64,000 nucleotides of DNA, taken from the NCBI GenBank assembly GCA_036250225.1, contig JAPZLL010000005.1, forward strand, positions 1,488,001 through 1,552,000, in the 5' to 3' direction. The notes under the pieces were generated by a model. That model was not told the origin of the DNA. It searched no databases and worked only from the letters and a program-made list of their open reading frames with translations. Positions 33,263-44,655 of the stretch are shown here, one piece after another. Numbering within the stretch: position 1 is the first letter of the stretch; each line of letters starts with the position of its first letter. The position numbers and the translations under genes are program-made. The stretch comes from Cercophora sp. LCS_1. Its lineage: Eukaryota; Ascomycota; Sordariomycetes; Sordariales; Lasiosphaeriaceae.

Positions 33263-35164
33263 CTAGTCCTGGCTGGCGCTCAGATCTAAATTCTTATCCC
33301 ACATGCTCCGTAGCAACGCAATCGTTCCGACGTCCTCCTCGCCGTTGATTAGGCTTGTCCCGCTCAGTCTCTGCCCCTCGTGCAGTCTGCTGACGTCGTC
33401 ATCTTCCAGGCTTGAACTTGCGCTATGCATCTGCCTTGCTGAGAATGCACTTCTCGGTGTGACGGGTCGTCTTGCCGACTGGCCCCCGATTAAGGTAGCC
33501 ATGCTTTGCTCCCGTTGGTCGCGATCCCGCAGTCCACCCCTGGCACCATACTCGGACCGCGCTTCGGACCGCCTCGAGGCCGCCGTGCCCGGTCTTGGGA
33601 TCGGCCGGTTTTGATTCGCTCCAGGAAGTTGAGCTAGTCGCGCCAGCGACCGGGCTATAGGGTTTTGGTATCTCCGCACAACGAGATATTCCATCCCCGT
33701 ACGCTCCAGGAGTTTTCCAAGTCTGGGATCCCGGGAATCGTAACTTGATCCGCCGGAAAGAGGAACGGCCGCGACTGACACGCCGCCGAATCCCATGCTC
33801 ATCGCCGGATGTGGGTGGGCAGTTTCCAGGCTGGAACTTGCGCGTTGGAGGTTCAGCTTTTGCTGTGTCCTGCTCATATCGGTAGGCACAACATAGCCTC
33901 CGTTGCGTCTTGAAAATCGCCGCCCAGCTCCTAGCCCGTTGGTTTCCACGTCCTCTTCATCTGTAAGGCGACCGGATTCTGTCGCCGTTTTCATCTGTAA
34001 CCCATGATTTTGACCTCTGGCCTGCGCGAGATTCCCCATCGATCGCGGCCGGCGGGGACCATTTGCCTCCAACTTGTCAGTCGTTGCCACGCGCGAAATG
34101 CCGTTGTGGTGGGCCGCGTTCAAGAACGTGTCTATCGGTATCTCAGAGCCCGGTTCCTGGCTGTTATGGCCCACAAATCGCGACGTGAGCTCCTGTTTCC
34201 CGCTGCTGCCTGGGCGGGCCTGGCTCAACATGCGCGGGGTGCCGGCGAGCGTCGACGTCTCGTGGTCAATGGTTGAGTCGGGGGAGTGTTGTCTTGAAGA
34301 GCTCGGTCGAGCCGAGGCAGTTTCTGTTGACATCATGGGCGGCGCACCATGCGAGGGCGTTCGCTGGAGGATGCGCGAGGTGATATATTGCTTGTGGCTG
34401 GCTAGATCGCGGTTGAAACTTTGCGAGAGGCCTTGTTGCTGCGCGCCGTTAGTCGGCGCGTCCTGCGTGGCGTCCAGCTCGTACGACGCTGCCGACGCTG
34501 GTCGCGCGTCGTTTGTTGCGGCGGTAGCGCCGGGAAGCTGAGCGCCTGCGGCGGTGGAGCTGCGCCGTGAAAGCAGAGGAGATGCGGATGTGCTGGCATC
34601 CACCCACTCGTCCTCGCCGCCGTCGTCGGCTTCGAAGTTGTCCGGGTCGTCGTCGCCCAGCTTAAAGTGCACCTTGGAAGCGCCTCCTGACTTGAGCTTA
34701 TGCACCGCGGGGTTTGATTGTGAGCGTTTTAGGTTGGTCGCTGACTTGGTCTTCTTTCCGACGTCGACATGTGATCGATTGCGCTTGAGGCTGGTTTGCG
34801 ACGAGTTCTTTCGCATGTGCGCGCTCTTGGGCGTGTCTTCGCTCAACTTCAGGTCTGACGTTACGCGCCGATGGCCCGACGCCAGGGGTGGCCCGTTGGC
34901 GGCGTTGTCCGGCGACAGAGATCGTCTGCGATTCAGTTTCGTCGAGGATGTCGCGGCATGGTGTTTGTGCAGCGCTTTCGTCGAGGGAACTCGGGCATGG
35001 AGCCGGCCGCCACCGCCAACAACGTGCTTCTGGCTTTTCGTGCGGTGAGGGTGGTGAGATGGGTGCTGCTGTGTTTGATCGCTGCTGCTTTCGTAGCGGT
35101 TGAGAGTCGGCCTTTTTGATTGGCTGGTGCCCGATGCATCGCCGGTGTCTCTCTCCTTTGCCAT
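33263..35164 (-). CDS. TORC1 subunit TCO89-like protein (tentative)
   Basis: A single exon of 633 residues from ATG 35164. Composition is Ser/Arg/His-rich and largely disordered, with many basophilic kinase-like sites (RRRSLSP, HRRVTSD, KKTKSATNLKRSQS). The N-terminal block HPHRTKSQKHVVGGGG with ARVPSTKALHKHHA, the acidic EDEWVDAS, and the C-terminal RLGKLLERTGMEYLVVRRYQ with NPIARSLARL are the parts most likely to be conserved. They resemble, from memory, the fungal TCO89 family (a TORC1 component), but I cannot run the profile search that would settle it. If wrong, it is an uncharacterised disordered phosphoprotein. No intron is needed; the frame is open and ends LDLSASQD. Confidence 0.8.
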   Translation of the reverse strand: MAKERDTGDASGTSQSKRPTLNRYESSSDQTQQHPSHHPHRTKSQKHVVGGGGRLHARVPSTKALHKHHAATSSTKLNRRRSLSPDNAANGPPLASGHRRVTSDLKLSEDTPKSAHMRKNSSQTSLKRNRSHVDVGKKTKSATNLKRSQSNPAVHKLKSGGASKVHFKLGDDDPDNFEADDGGEDEWVDASTSASPLLSRRSSTAAGAQLPGATAATNDARPASAASYELDATQDAPTNGAQQQGLSQSFNRDLASHKQYITSRILQRTPSHGAPPMMSTETASARPSSSRQHSPDSTIDHETSTLAGTPRMLSQARPGSSGKQELTSRFVGHNSQEPGSEIPIDTFLNAAHHNGISRVATTDKLEANGPRRPRSMGNLAQARGQNHGLQMKTATESGRLTDEEDVETNGLGAGRRFSRRNGGYVVPTDMSRTQQKLNLQRASSSLETAHPHPAMSMGFGGVSVAAVPLSGGSSYDSRDPRLGKLLERTGMEYLVVRRYQNPIARSLARLAQLPGANQNRPIPRPGTAASRRSEARSEYGARGGLRDRDQREQSMATLIGGQSARRPVTPRSAFSARQMHSASSSLEDDDVSRLHEGQRLSGTSLINGEEDVGTIALLRSMWDKNLDLSASQD

Positions 35165-36195
35165 GCTTTTCGTAGGCCCAGGCCTTGCTTATTCAATCAG
35201 CGTGTCTTATTTCTCCCCAACGGCTTGTCTCTGCCCAAGCCGCTTCGTCCTTTGTCCTGCCAAACAGGAATGTGTCGGCCCAAAAAGGTGTCGCCTGGCT
35301 CCCGCGTCGGCAAGCTGCGCAACAGTCACAACCGAGGACCACTGTTACGTAGGTTTGCGCCTCCGGCTCGGGCTCGTCATGGAATGCGGGGAGTCACACG
35401 GTGCTGTCAAACAGGCCCAGTTGTTGCCAATCGAAGAGTCCTGATTCCGAGAGATGCGGGATGCAGCCAATCGACGATCCTTGCTGTGTCACTTGGCCTG
35501 CGTGTGCAGCGTTTGGGCGAGTTTCGGCGGCGAACCAGGTCTGGGGAAGAATTGGTTTGTCAGAAAGATTCAACAAAGTGTCGGCCTTTGTCTACATGCA
35601 AAGGTTGAGTAACTTGGCCGAGTTGAAATTTAAAACGATCGGACCTTATTCAGAATGACAGGCGCAACGACCTTCAGATCAAGCGGTGACGGAGCTGCCG
35701 ATCAATTATGGCTCTGATTGGCCGCTTGCCCCCGGCTTCGACCCCACCAACCGCTCAAGACTTTGTTCCCACGGTTTGGATCGGATGTGAGTCGAAGCGT
35801 CTCACTCGCCCACATCCGATATTGGGAGAGTCGCTTGCGTGAATCAGGTCAACCCGCGTATTTAGCCTTTATCACGATCCTTCCAGACCCACCAATTGGA
35901 CTCTACCAATTGATACGTACCCTGTTTCTGTCTGCAGCGGGTGTGCACAACCTCAAAGTCCGCGGGACGCAATGTTGACCCGATGAGCGGTACCGTAGCA
36001 AGGGCCACGGACCGAAACCAAACCGGCGGGCGCTAGATTGCCAAGAGCTACCACCACAGGAGTCTCAGGGAATAAACAGTACTGATACCGATTGACTACA
36101 TAGCCAACATTACTCTAGAGTTACAATCCGTTTCACGTCATAAGAGACAAAGAAAAAAATGCTGTACAAGACCCGCCACCATCATCGCCGTTTCC
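35165..36195. other. intergenic upstream of the TCO89-like gene
   Basis: About 1 kb between two minus-strand genes; it holds the TCO89-like promoter and the thiolase 3' UTR. Nothing recognisable is present. Confidence 0.5.
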
Positions 36196-37578
36196 TTACT
36201 CAGCCACCCAGACGGCGGCCATGCCCATGCCGGTACCAACGCACATGGAAGTGACACCAATCTTCTCGCCTCTCCTCTTCAACTCGTACAAAAGGGTCGA
36301 CACCTGGCGGGCACCCGTACAGCCCAGAGGGTGACCAAAGGCGATAGCACCGCCCTTGGGGTTGATCTTCTCGGCCGGGATGCCGAGCTCGTTGGCGCAC
36401 CACAGGCACTGACTGGCAAAGGCCTCGTTGATCTCGAAGATGTCGACGTCATCCTTGGTGATGCCGGTAAGCTCAAACACCTTGGGGATGGCCTTCCACG
36501 GGCCAACACCCATGAGGAGAGGGGGCACGCCGACGATGGACGCGGCGACAAACTTGCCGAGGATCTGCTGGCCGAGGCGCTCAGCAGTAGAGCGCTTCAT
36601 GAGCAGAACAGCAGCAGCGCCATCGCTGACCTGGCTGGCATTGCCGGCGTGGATGGTGCCGTCCTTGGCGAAAGCTGCGCGGATCTTGCCGAGCGACTCG
36701 GCCGTGACGCCAGGGCGGACGCCGTCGTCCTTGTCAACGACAATATCCTTGGTCTCACCCGACTTGGGGTCCTCGTACTTGACCTTGATGGGAGCAATCT
36801 CCTCCTTGAAGAGGCCCTCGGCCTGAGCCTTGAGAGCCTTGGCGAACGACGAGGCGGCAAAGGCGTCCTGGCTGGCGCGAGTAATGTTGCGAGCCTTGGC
36901 CATGTCCTCGGAAAGGACACCCATGGGCACCTTGCAGTTGGCAGCCTCGGGGTGGCTCTCAAGGAGGTCCGAGAACTCGGTCACGGCCTGGGGGCCATAC
37001 TGGGTTGACATGCTCTCGACGCCGGCGCCGATGCCGACCTCAATCATGCCGGTGCGAATCTGGTTGGCAACGTCGACGCATGCCTGGAGGCCGGACGAGC
37101 ACTGGCGGTTGAGGGTGCGCACAGAGGTGGTGTCGGGGAAACCAGCGACCAACGAGGCAGCGCGCATCTCCGTGGCGCCACCACCGGGAGCCAGCACGGT
37201 GCCGACGCAGATATCCTCAACCAGGGCGGGGTTGATGCCGGAGCGCTCGATGACGGCCTTGAGGGCACCGGCCATCAGGTCGGAGGCGGCCGTGTCCTTC
37301 AGGAGACCCTTGCCGCCTCTGCAGATGGGGGTTCGGAGGGCCGCAGTGACGACAATCTGGCGAACAACCCACACATTAGTCCAAGTCAACTCACAGCCAA
37401 AGGCATAGTTGCAACTCACATCATCAGCATTCTTCTCCAACAGCTTGGCCTTGCCGCCAGCGCTGGCATTGCCGGAGAGCTGGTTGCCAATGGCGGAGAG
37501 TCTGTCCAAAGCTGTCGCAAACTGTCAGCACCCACGTCGTAGAATAAACAGGAAACATCCACAAAACATACCACCCAT
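36196..37578 (-). CDS. POT1: peroxisomal 3-ketoacyl-CoA thiolase with PTS2 signal
   Basis: Exons 37578-37572 (7 nt, ATG GGT G), 37511-37420 and 37356-36196 encode 419 residues. After MGALD comes RLSAIGNQL, which fits the PTS2 pattern (R/K)(L/V/I)x5(H/Q)(L/A), so import should be through Pex7. Thiolase signatures follow: the nucleophile in LNRQCSSGLQACVDVA, then GVESMSTQYG, INEAFASQCLWCANELG, the GHPLGCTGARQ histidine loop and the C-terminal SMCVGTGMGMAAVW cysteine. The enzyme cleaves 3-ketoacyl-CoA to acetyl-CoA and a shortened acyl-CoA, the last step of beta-oxidation. Intron 2 (63 nt) is frame-preserving with no stop; retention would insert 21 residues after NADD, just after the PTS2. FBP1 is the next gene upstream on the same strand. 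Confidence 0.96.
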
Positions 37579-37721
37579 CTTGAAAGCTGTGGTACAGATA
37601 TCGAAGTCGGAGAGAGATAGAGATGGCGGATAGAGAGGACAGGTGAGTCGGAGAGAATGAGAAGGAATGTGAAAAGAGAATAGTTCACACAGACACGTCT
37701 CCCTTGGAATTCAGAAGCAAA

Positions 37722-37723
<2 letters not shown>

Positions 37724-37776
<53 letters not shown>
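37724..37776. repeat. (GT)26 dinucleotide microsatellite
   Basis: A perfect GT run of 53 nt, located 146-198 bp upstream of the thiolase start codon, so in its promoter or 5' UTR. On the transcribed sense of thiolase it reads (AC)n. Confidence 0.97.
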
Positions 37777-37778
<2 letters not shown>

Positions 37779-37919
37779 AAAGGCAGTCCAGCGGTTTTAT
37801 GAACGAAACCGGTCACGGGTTAAACACAGCCTAGCGCGCCGCGATGTCGGTGTCGGTCTCAGGAAAATAATCCAAGGGCGTTTGAATGCGACACTTGCTG
37901 GAGCTTCCCGACTGATGAG

Positions 37920-37925
37920 CCTCGG
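37920..37925. promoter_or_regulatory. CCTCGG hexamer upstream of thiolase
   Basis: CCTCGG on the plus strand, 342 bp upstream of the thiolase ATG. It is the core site for Far/CTF1-type fatty-acid activators in other filamentous fungi. Function here is inferred. Confidence 0.35.
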
Positions 37926-38058
37926 ACAAAACGAGGAGTGCAGCTGCTTTCGGTGTGTGCTTTCGCGGCTTTGCTGTTCCAACAAGCAAAGCAACCGCCC
38001 AAGTCGCCCCCCAAACAGTCCCGCCCACCTGCGCCCCAAGGTGATGTCAGAAACCCGG

Positions 38059-38064
38059 CCGAGG
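38059..38064. promoter_or_regulatory. second CCTCGG-type hexamer upstream of thiolase
   Basis: CCGAGG on the plus strand, 481 bp upstream of the thiolase ATG, about 135 bp from the first copy. Function is inferred. Confidence 0.35.
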
Positions 38065-38756
38065 CATTCCCCGTTTTGGGGCTAGCGTATGCCGGGGTGC
38101 ATTTCTCATCCGTCCGCTTTCACATGCTTTGCGCATCTGCTTTTGCCGTGCATTGCCGCTCCGCTTTTCTTGGCGTTCGTTGCTCTTTTGCAAACGAAAA
38201 CCCCGGCTGGCTCCCCGCGTTTGGTTGTCGGGAGGGATCTTGGGTTTGGGATCGGATCATATAATCGGGGACTGTATAGGCGTCACGAGATATGTGAGAG
38301 CTGAGGCACAATCACATGTTCTTGATGGAGAAAATGCAACTGTCGAGGATCGAATTTGATGATGACCTTGGGTATCCGTTGTTTACCCCGTGAAACACAA
38401 CCTTACTCGAGCAGTGCGGGCCGGTGGGCTTCACTACCCCAACCGGGGCTGCGAACGTCACGGGGTCTCAATTAGGTGGAGTGACCGTTGCAAACCTTGG
38501 AGGGCTGTCGACGTGCAGCGTGCATCGCCGGCGCGATATCAGAAGGGTAGTCTGCCAGTTTGGCCCCTTTCTTGGGTGCATGGAATCTAAGGTTCCAGGC
38601 AGGGGGCGTTGGCGGTGCTCCGGGTTGGAGAATTCAACTGAGTTTGTATCCAAAAGCAAGTCAATTCAAAATATAACGCGCCCAGATACCGCGGGCGGCT
38701 GTGTAGTATATTCCCAATGATTCCTTCTTTCCGTGCTCCAATACCCAGATTACACG

Positions 38757-39905
38757 TTACTTGTGAAACGACTTGACCTTCTCAATCTCGTCGTAGCTGC
38801 CCATAAAGATACCCGATCGGTCATGGATATGCTCGGGGACAACCTCCAACATCCTGTTCATCTTGCTGTCGACTGCTTGACCACCGGCTGGAGCACAATT
38901 CGTTAGCATGTCTGCCAGCATCAGGAGCTGGACGGCGCTTACCATTCTCAAACACCATGGCCATCGGCGCGCACTCGTACAGAATCCGAAGCTTGCCCTT
39001 AGGGCTCTTCTTATCCGCGGGGTAGGCGAAGATGCCTCCGTACAGCAATGTTCGGTACGCGTCAGCCACCATGGAACCGATATAACGGGCGCTGTACGGC
39101 TTGCCGCCGTCAGGGGCCTTCTTGAGCGACTCGAAATAGTCCTTGACATGGTCCTCCCAGTAGAGCGAATTACCCTCGTTGACGGAGTAGATGGCGCGCT
39201 TCTTGGGGAGCCTCATGTCGGGGTGTGTGAGGATGAACTCGCCCAGGCCATTGTCAAGTGTGAAGCCGTTGACGCTGCCGCCTTTCATGGTGATGACTAA
39301 CTGTGCTGAGGCGCCATACATGGTGAAACCAGCGGCAACGAGCTCAGTGCCGGGCTTCAAGATATCCTCCTTGACGCCGGTTGAGTCCTCGGCCAGTTTG
39401 TGAATGGCGAAGATGGTGCCGACTGACACACCGGCATCCAGGTTGGAGCTGCCATCGATCGGGTCGCATGCGACGGCATACCGCGCATCCTTGGCATCCT
39501 TGAAGTAGATGACCTCCTCCTCCTCTTCCGAGACAAGCAACGCGCACTTGCCGCTCGATCGCATCGCCTCGATGAACAAGTCGTTGGAGATGACATCGAG
39601 CTTCTTCTGTTCGTCGCCTGTTGTGTTGGACGAGCCCGCAAGGCCCGTCAGGTTGACTAGGGTTGCTCGTCGGATGTAGTATGCGATTGACTTGAAGGAG
39701 AATTGCAGCGCATGGCACAAGAGTCTGGAACATGTCTGTCAGGGGCGGTAATTCAGCGGAAAAGTCCAATTGCTTCTCACGTGAAGTCTCCCGTTGCCTC
39801 CTTGTGCTTGATCTGCTCCTCTGTGAGGAACCTCGTGAGGGTCACGATGTTGGTGTTGATCTTCTCCATTGGAGGGGTGACGTCGCCTTTCGTGTGGCCG
39901 TTCAT
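38757..39905 (-). CDS. FBP1: fructose-1,6-bisphosphatase
   Basis: Exons 39905-39781, 39724-38943 and 38887-38757 encode 345 residues, the family length. Hallmarks in order are TLTRFLTEEQIKHKEATGDF, GEL-region acidic residues (SEEEEEVIYF), the metal-binding DPIDGSSNLDAGVSVGTIF, the substrate-binding RYIGSMVADAYRTLLYGGIF with AYPADKKSPKGKLRILYE, and CAPMAMVFENAGGQA. It hydrolyses fructose-1,6-bisphosphate to fructose-6-phosphate, the committed step of gluconeogenesis in the cytosol. Intron 2 sits inside FEN-AGGQ and is confirmed by that motif. It ends KVKSFHK. It is the upstream neighbour of thiolase in the same orientation, and both are needed on fatty acids or acetate. Confidence 0.96.
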
Positions 39906-41682
39906 CTTGACGGCTGGAAGGTGAAGCAAGAGGGGGAGACGAAGACCGAGAGCTTTGAATTCGAAGCTGGGATCAGGGGAACAAACGGCCCGCGGTTCGC
40001 TTTGACGCTTGGGATCAACAGTGGTCTTTGTTCAAGCACAAGTCTAGGAACGCAACAGAGTTTTGACTTATACGACCGGACTGGTTCGTCAGATACTCGG
40101 GTAGCGGGGTCGAGGTTCCCGCTGAATCGCAGCCAAATGTGTGGACGAGACGCACTTGCGGAACGACGCGGGGAGAAGGGAGAAGGAAGGGTGAACAATG
40201 GGAATGACGAAGTGGAGTCGACGAGACAGAGACAGGAGAGAACGAGACACACAGCACCAGGGGCTGGCCAACATCGGGACTATATCTATTCCCCCCCTCC
40301 TCCGGCCCCATTGCCTTCCTTACCTCAGTTCCATGCGTCCAGCGGCAGCTTGCGGCTTGGGCCGGGGTGGTGGTGGGCATGGCGACCAGCATTCTTTGTA
40401 TGTAATGGGGTGGCCGCCGCAAACCATGGACCATGGCGAGGACGAAGACGGGGCCCCTCATCGGCCGTCATTCGGCAGAGACACGGCTATGCACGACGTA
40501 TCGGGGGACTCGGGACAGCGCGCGGCTGACATCAGCGACCTGGCCAATTGAGGGGCTCCCCCGGATCGACAAGGTGCCTCCATACTCCCGCGGGGTGCCG
40601 TTGCGAATGCCCAAGGAGAGGTGGGAAGCGTGCGCAGATTGTCAATTCCGGCCGAGGGGAAGCTCTGGAAGCTCGAAACGCGAAGGGAAGCTTCCGGGCG
40701 GCACCGTATCTGGTTGGGCAGACTTGGTCGCGCACGTCGTTTGAAAGAGGATTTCCCGGGTCGTCGATGCATGCTCTATCCCGAAGGGACCCATCGAAAA
40801 TGCAAACGGGTCGGCAATTCTGGGCACACAGCCCCTTGGAGAAGCCCAGATGGGCTCCATCGCCCAATTGGCAATCCCGGGAGCAATTGACGGCTTCGTT
40901 GGATCTCTGAAGTCCGTGGAGCTCATCTGACCTTTGGTCACCCGCTGGGAGTGACAAACTGATGGAAGGCGCCACTGGCTTGGTGGACGTTTGGTTGTCC
41001 TCGTGACTTGATGTCCCTGCTGCGAGCGTCACTGACAGGGGTAATCCCGCCGCTCCCAGCGGTTGCATTCGGGACCCACTCTTCTGAACGTCATCACATC
41101 TCCAACACCTTTCCAGACGCCGGAGTTAAGGCGGTGCACGCAGTGTTGACAAGTTAAACTGAAGCGAAACTTCGCCGCCCGGGCGAGATGTCAAGGAGAC
41201 GAGAACATTGAGACGCGAATGTCCTATTTGTTCAAGGACGAGTCGGTCGGCATCCAAGAAAATCACAATTTCTGCTCTTACGAGTCTTACGAGGTGTCGA
41301 ACCCAGCACCTTACTCCGCAAGCCGGAGCAGGTCTACGGCCAGAATGACTTATCCTGCGTGGAACCATCTGTCAACAGTGTTTTACTACTGCGCCATCTG
41401 TTCAAGCCAGTTGCGCCCGCCGTTGAAAATGGATGTCTGAGTTTCAATACATATACCTCATTGCCTCTAGGCGCATGTAGGCATCATATTTTCACCAGCA
41501 CTGCCTATCCCATGACCCTGTCCATAGGGAAAAGCCAATGAAGGTTCCTACCAGATGTAAGATATACAATCTACCATGTACCCATCTTGACTGTACCGCA
41601 GACATAACAACATCTAAGTCATGACCATAACGAACATATCCCAAGCAAAACTCCCGCCCATTGATCCCATGAAAAACCAGAT
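39906..41682. other. FBP1 upstream region
   Basis: 1.8 kb between FBP1 and the antiporter. A 265-codon plus-strand frame at 39732-40529 starts inside FBP1 antisense and has no domain. One CCGAGG hexamer lies at 40652-40657. No gene is supported. Confidence 0.5.
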
Positions 41683-44655
41683 TCACAACTCCAAACCCCG
41701 TCCTCCTGCCTGAATGACTAAAACACTAGCCTTCACCCCACTCCCCGTCACCAGTTGCTCAGCAAGCGGTCCCACGGTGCTCTTCAAATCCGGTGCGCTC
41801 GAGCCAACAGCGGGCGTCACGGCATGTCCAAGTCTAGCGTGCCGTCGACCAAGCACAACGAGGTCACCGGCATTCTTGGGCGTTTGCCCAACCGACTTCT
41901 TCGCCAACGCAATCGTCTCACCCACTGCTACACCAAACGGTACGTTGATCTCGCTAAAGACAACACGTCCAACAAGTCCTTGCGGAAGCGAGCTCTGGAG
42001 GGTTGAGAGGATCCCGAGATCCTGCGCAGTCACGTCCTCGTTCACCGCCGTCTTGTCGCCGTGGCTCTCGGCGGTAGACGCTGCCCCACTTGTTTCCACT
42101 ATCGACAAGCCGTCGGCTGACCAATTGATGTGAACAATGGATGCGGTGACATGGGGATTCTTTGCCAACTGGAGGACAACCCGGAGGGCAACGCGGTCGT
42201 CGACGCCGCCGATAAAGGGAAAAAAGATGTGGTGGTTCTTGTTGGCAACGGGGAGCGCAGCCGTGTCACGGAAGCTGCGTATTGACACGGCGCTCGTAGT
42301 GCGCGTGAGCCCGTGCCGCCCGCCCGTGGTGAGGCCACCGAACCCATTGTCAATGAAAACGCCAGCATTGCATGTCGATTGTGCCCTCCGGAATGTCTCC
42401 TGAACGAACTCCAAATGCATAGGGCCCCTGAAACGCTCACTTGCGTTGACCGCATAGGGAACCGACTGATCTTCGGTGATGCTGCCGTATTCACCCCACG
42501 GGATCAGCGCGAAATCCGAGGACACCTCCGAGGCCTGGGTCATCAGTGTGTCGGCGTATGAGTCTACCGGGACAACGGCGGCACGGCCAGCCACGGCGAG
42601 GTCGTGGAGCTGAGAAAACGCCCGGAAGGCGTTGACAACGGGATCATGCTGCGAGTAGAACTCTTCACCTTCCGTGACCTGCATGACGGAAGAGGTACGG
42701 TCTGTCAGCTCTATGATACGGAGACCGTGGACCTCCAATGGCCTCTTCTTAATCACGACTTGTTCGTCTTGGGGTAGTGGCGCGTCCGCTGCCTCCTCGG
42801 GCTTCGGCGATTGTTGGTTGTATTGCGGACCGAGCAAGGCGATGAAGGTAAAGAGGCCGGGAAGACTGTCAAGACGGAGATAGACAAGAAGTCGACGGAT
42901 GTGCGAGTCGTTGAGTTTGTCGGCGGAATCGGGGCGACTGGAGCCCGAGGACTCGACAGGATTTCCATCCCAGTCAATTTCTCCGCGCCTGTACCGCTCA
43001 ACCTTCTTCTGGTACCACGGTGGGTAGAGGGCCTTTGTGAGCGGCGTGGTGGCCACCGTTGTGACCAACGCCATGATGACGAACATGGTGAAAGTGCGCT
43101 CATCCAGAATGCCAGCTTGATGGCCAATATTCTGCAGTCGTTAGCTCAAGGAAAGCTCGGTACGACGCCGGGATGCAGCTTACCAAGACGATCAGCTCAA
43201 CGAGTCCTTTGCAGCTCATCAAGCAACCAATAGTAAAGCTTTCCCGCCAGAACAGCTTGTTCGCCTTGGCGGCTAGCGTTCCGCCGATGAGCTTTCCCGC
43301 GAAGGCACAAACCAAGACAGCAACGACATAAGCCCAGGTGATTCCATCGTTCAAGGTACCCAGATTGGTGCTCAACCCGGAGAGAGCAAAGTAAAGGGGC
43401 AAGAACAGGACAGAGATCAGATCCTCAATCTTTTCTGTCAGTTTGATGGCAAAGCCGCCGTCGTGGGGGCAAATCAATCCAACCAAGAAAGCACCAAAAA
43501 TTGGATGAACGCCAATAATGCCTAGATGTCACGTCAGCAAGTCGAGCCCTACTCTAGAGGCAGGCTGCTCTTACCTGTGAAAAAGGCGGATGTCAGCACC
43601 ATTAGCAAAGTCAGTGCTACCATGCCCTGGGTAGGTCCATTTTGGAGACTTCCCGTCCGGCGGAGAATCCAAATGAACGGCGGTCGAACAGCAAAGATGA
43701 GCAACAAGGTCCAGCCAATGCAACACAACAGCGCCCACAGTGCAGCCAACCCCGATGAGTTATTCACTAGGGCAACGCAGAGGGCGAGGAGGACCCAACC
43801 AGTCACATCATTTCCGATGCCAGCCGCTAGGACTGTAACACCAACGTTGGACCGCAACAGGTTCAGCTCTGTGAGGATACGGCAGAGCACTGGGAACGCA
43901 GTAATCGCCAGAGCCGTGCCAATGAACAAGCCAAAAACACCGAAGCTGATATCCTCGGGGGTAAATTGGTGGAACAGGCCATAGGCAATCGCGAAACCGA
44001 GACCAAAGGGCAGAATCATTCCGGCCAAGCCGACACTAGCGGCTACCTTCCAGTTGCTCGTGAAGAGACGAATGTCAACTTCCAGAGCAACAAGGAAAAG
44101 GAAGATGATCAGACCCAAGTTGGCAACATTGCTGAAGACGGGCATCGACGCCGGAGGGAATATAGCTGTTGGTTTGCACCCTTGAGTTAGCATTGGTCAT
44201 CCCACAGGACGAAGGGACACACCCTCTTGGAAACCCGGTATTCTCATCATCACTGACGGGCCCAGGATGATGCCGCCAATGACTTCGGCAATGACTCTCG
44301 GCTGGTTCAGCAGCCGGAGTGGGTAGTGCAGGAGCTGACATAGGATGATGACAATGCTCGCCTAGGGCAATTGTTAGCGAAGAGAGAACGTGAGGCTGTT
44401 CAAAGCTATGCAACTGCGGATGCCAAGCAACGCCATCATGGAACATTGTGCCAGACGTCTTCGGTAGCACAATCTAGAAGCCCGGGGTCATACCTGAATG
44501 ATGAACAACGTGATGGGGTTTGACGGCGTGTATTCCGTTGGGTTCGAGCCCTCAATGATGCCGGCCTGAGGGGGCGCATTTGTACCATTTGGCGCTGGGG
44601 CGACACCAGCTCTGGCAAGGAGGTCGGCCAGCAGCTCGGTGCGTGACAGCGTCAT
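41683..44655 (-). CDS. KHA1: K+/H+ antiporter, KHA1-type (CPA2) with universal-stress-like C-terminal domain
   Basis: Five exons (44655-44494, 44361-44223, 44165-43575, 43521-43184, 43131-41683) close in frame to 892 residues. After a 40-residue hydrophilic N-terminus come about 12 hydrophobic helices with CPA2 signatures: NQPRVIAEVIGGIILGPSV, NLGLIIFLFLVALEVD, GTALAITAFPVLCRIL, AGIGNDVTGWVLLAL (the paired acidic transport site) and GCLMSCKGLVELIVLNIG. The soluble C-terminal half (about 460-892) includes HHIFFPFIGGVDDRVALRV and GDLVVLGRRHAR, like a divergent UspA-type fold. Yeast Kha1 acts in Golgi or endosomal cation and pH balance. The exon joins were fixed by family motifs across each junction. 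Confidence 0.93.

Larger units (their letters stand above)
37579..38756. promoter_or_regulatory. thiolase upstream region
   Basis: About 1.2 kb containing the thiolase promoter and the FBP1 3' UTR. It carries a long GT microsatellite and two CCTCGG hexamers, listed separately. No gene is seen. Confidence 0.55.

Noticed and set aside
39732..40529. 265-codon plus-strand frame over the FBP1 start and upstream region
   Set aside because: It is antisense to the FBP1 first exon, has no domain and no support for splicing.
41290..41400. Possible minus-strand tRNA with GGGTTCGACACC and a foldable GCTCC/GGAGT stem
   Set aside because: The loop lacks the universal U33, T-arm pairing fails at two positions and no acceptor stem closes it.
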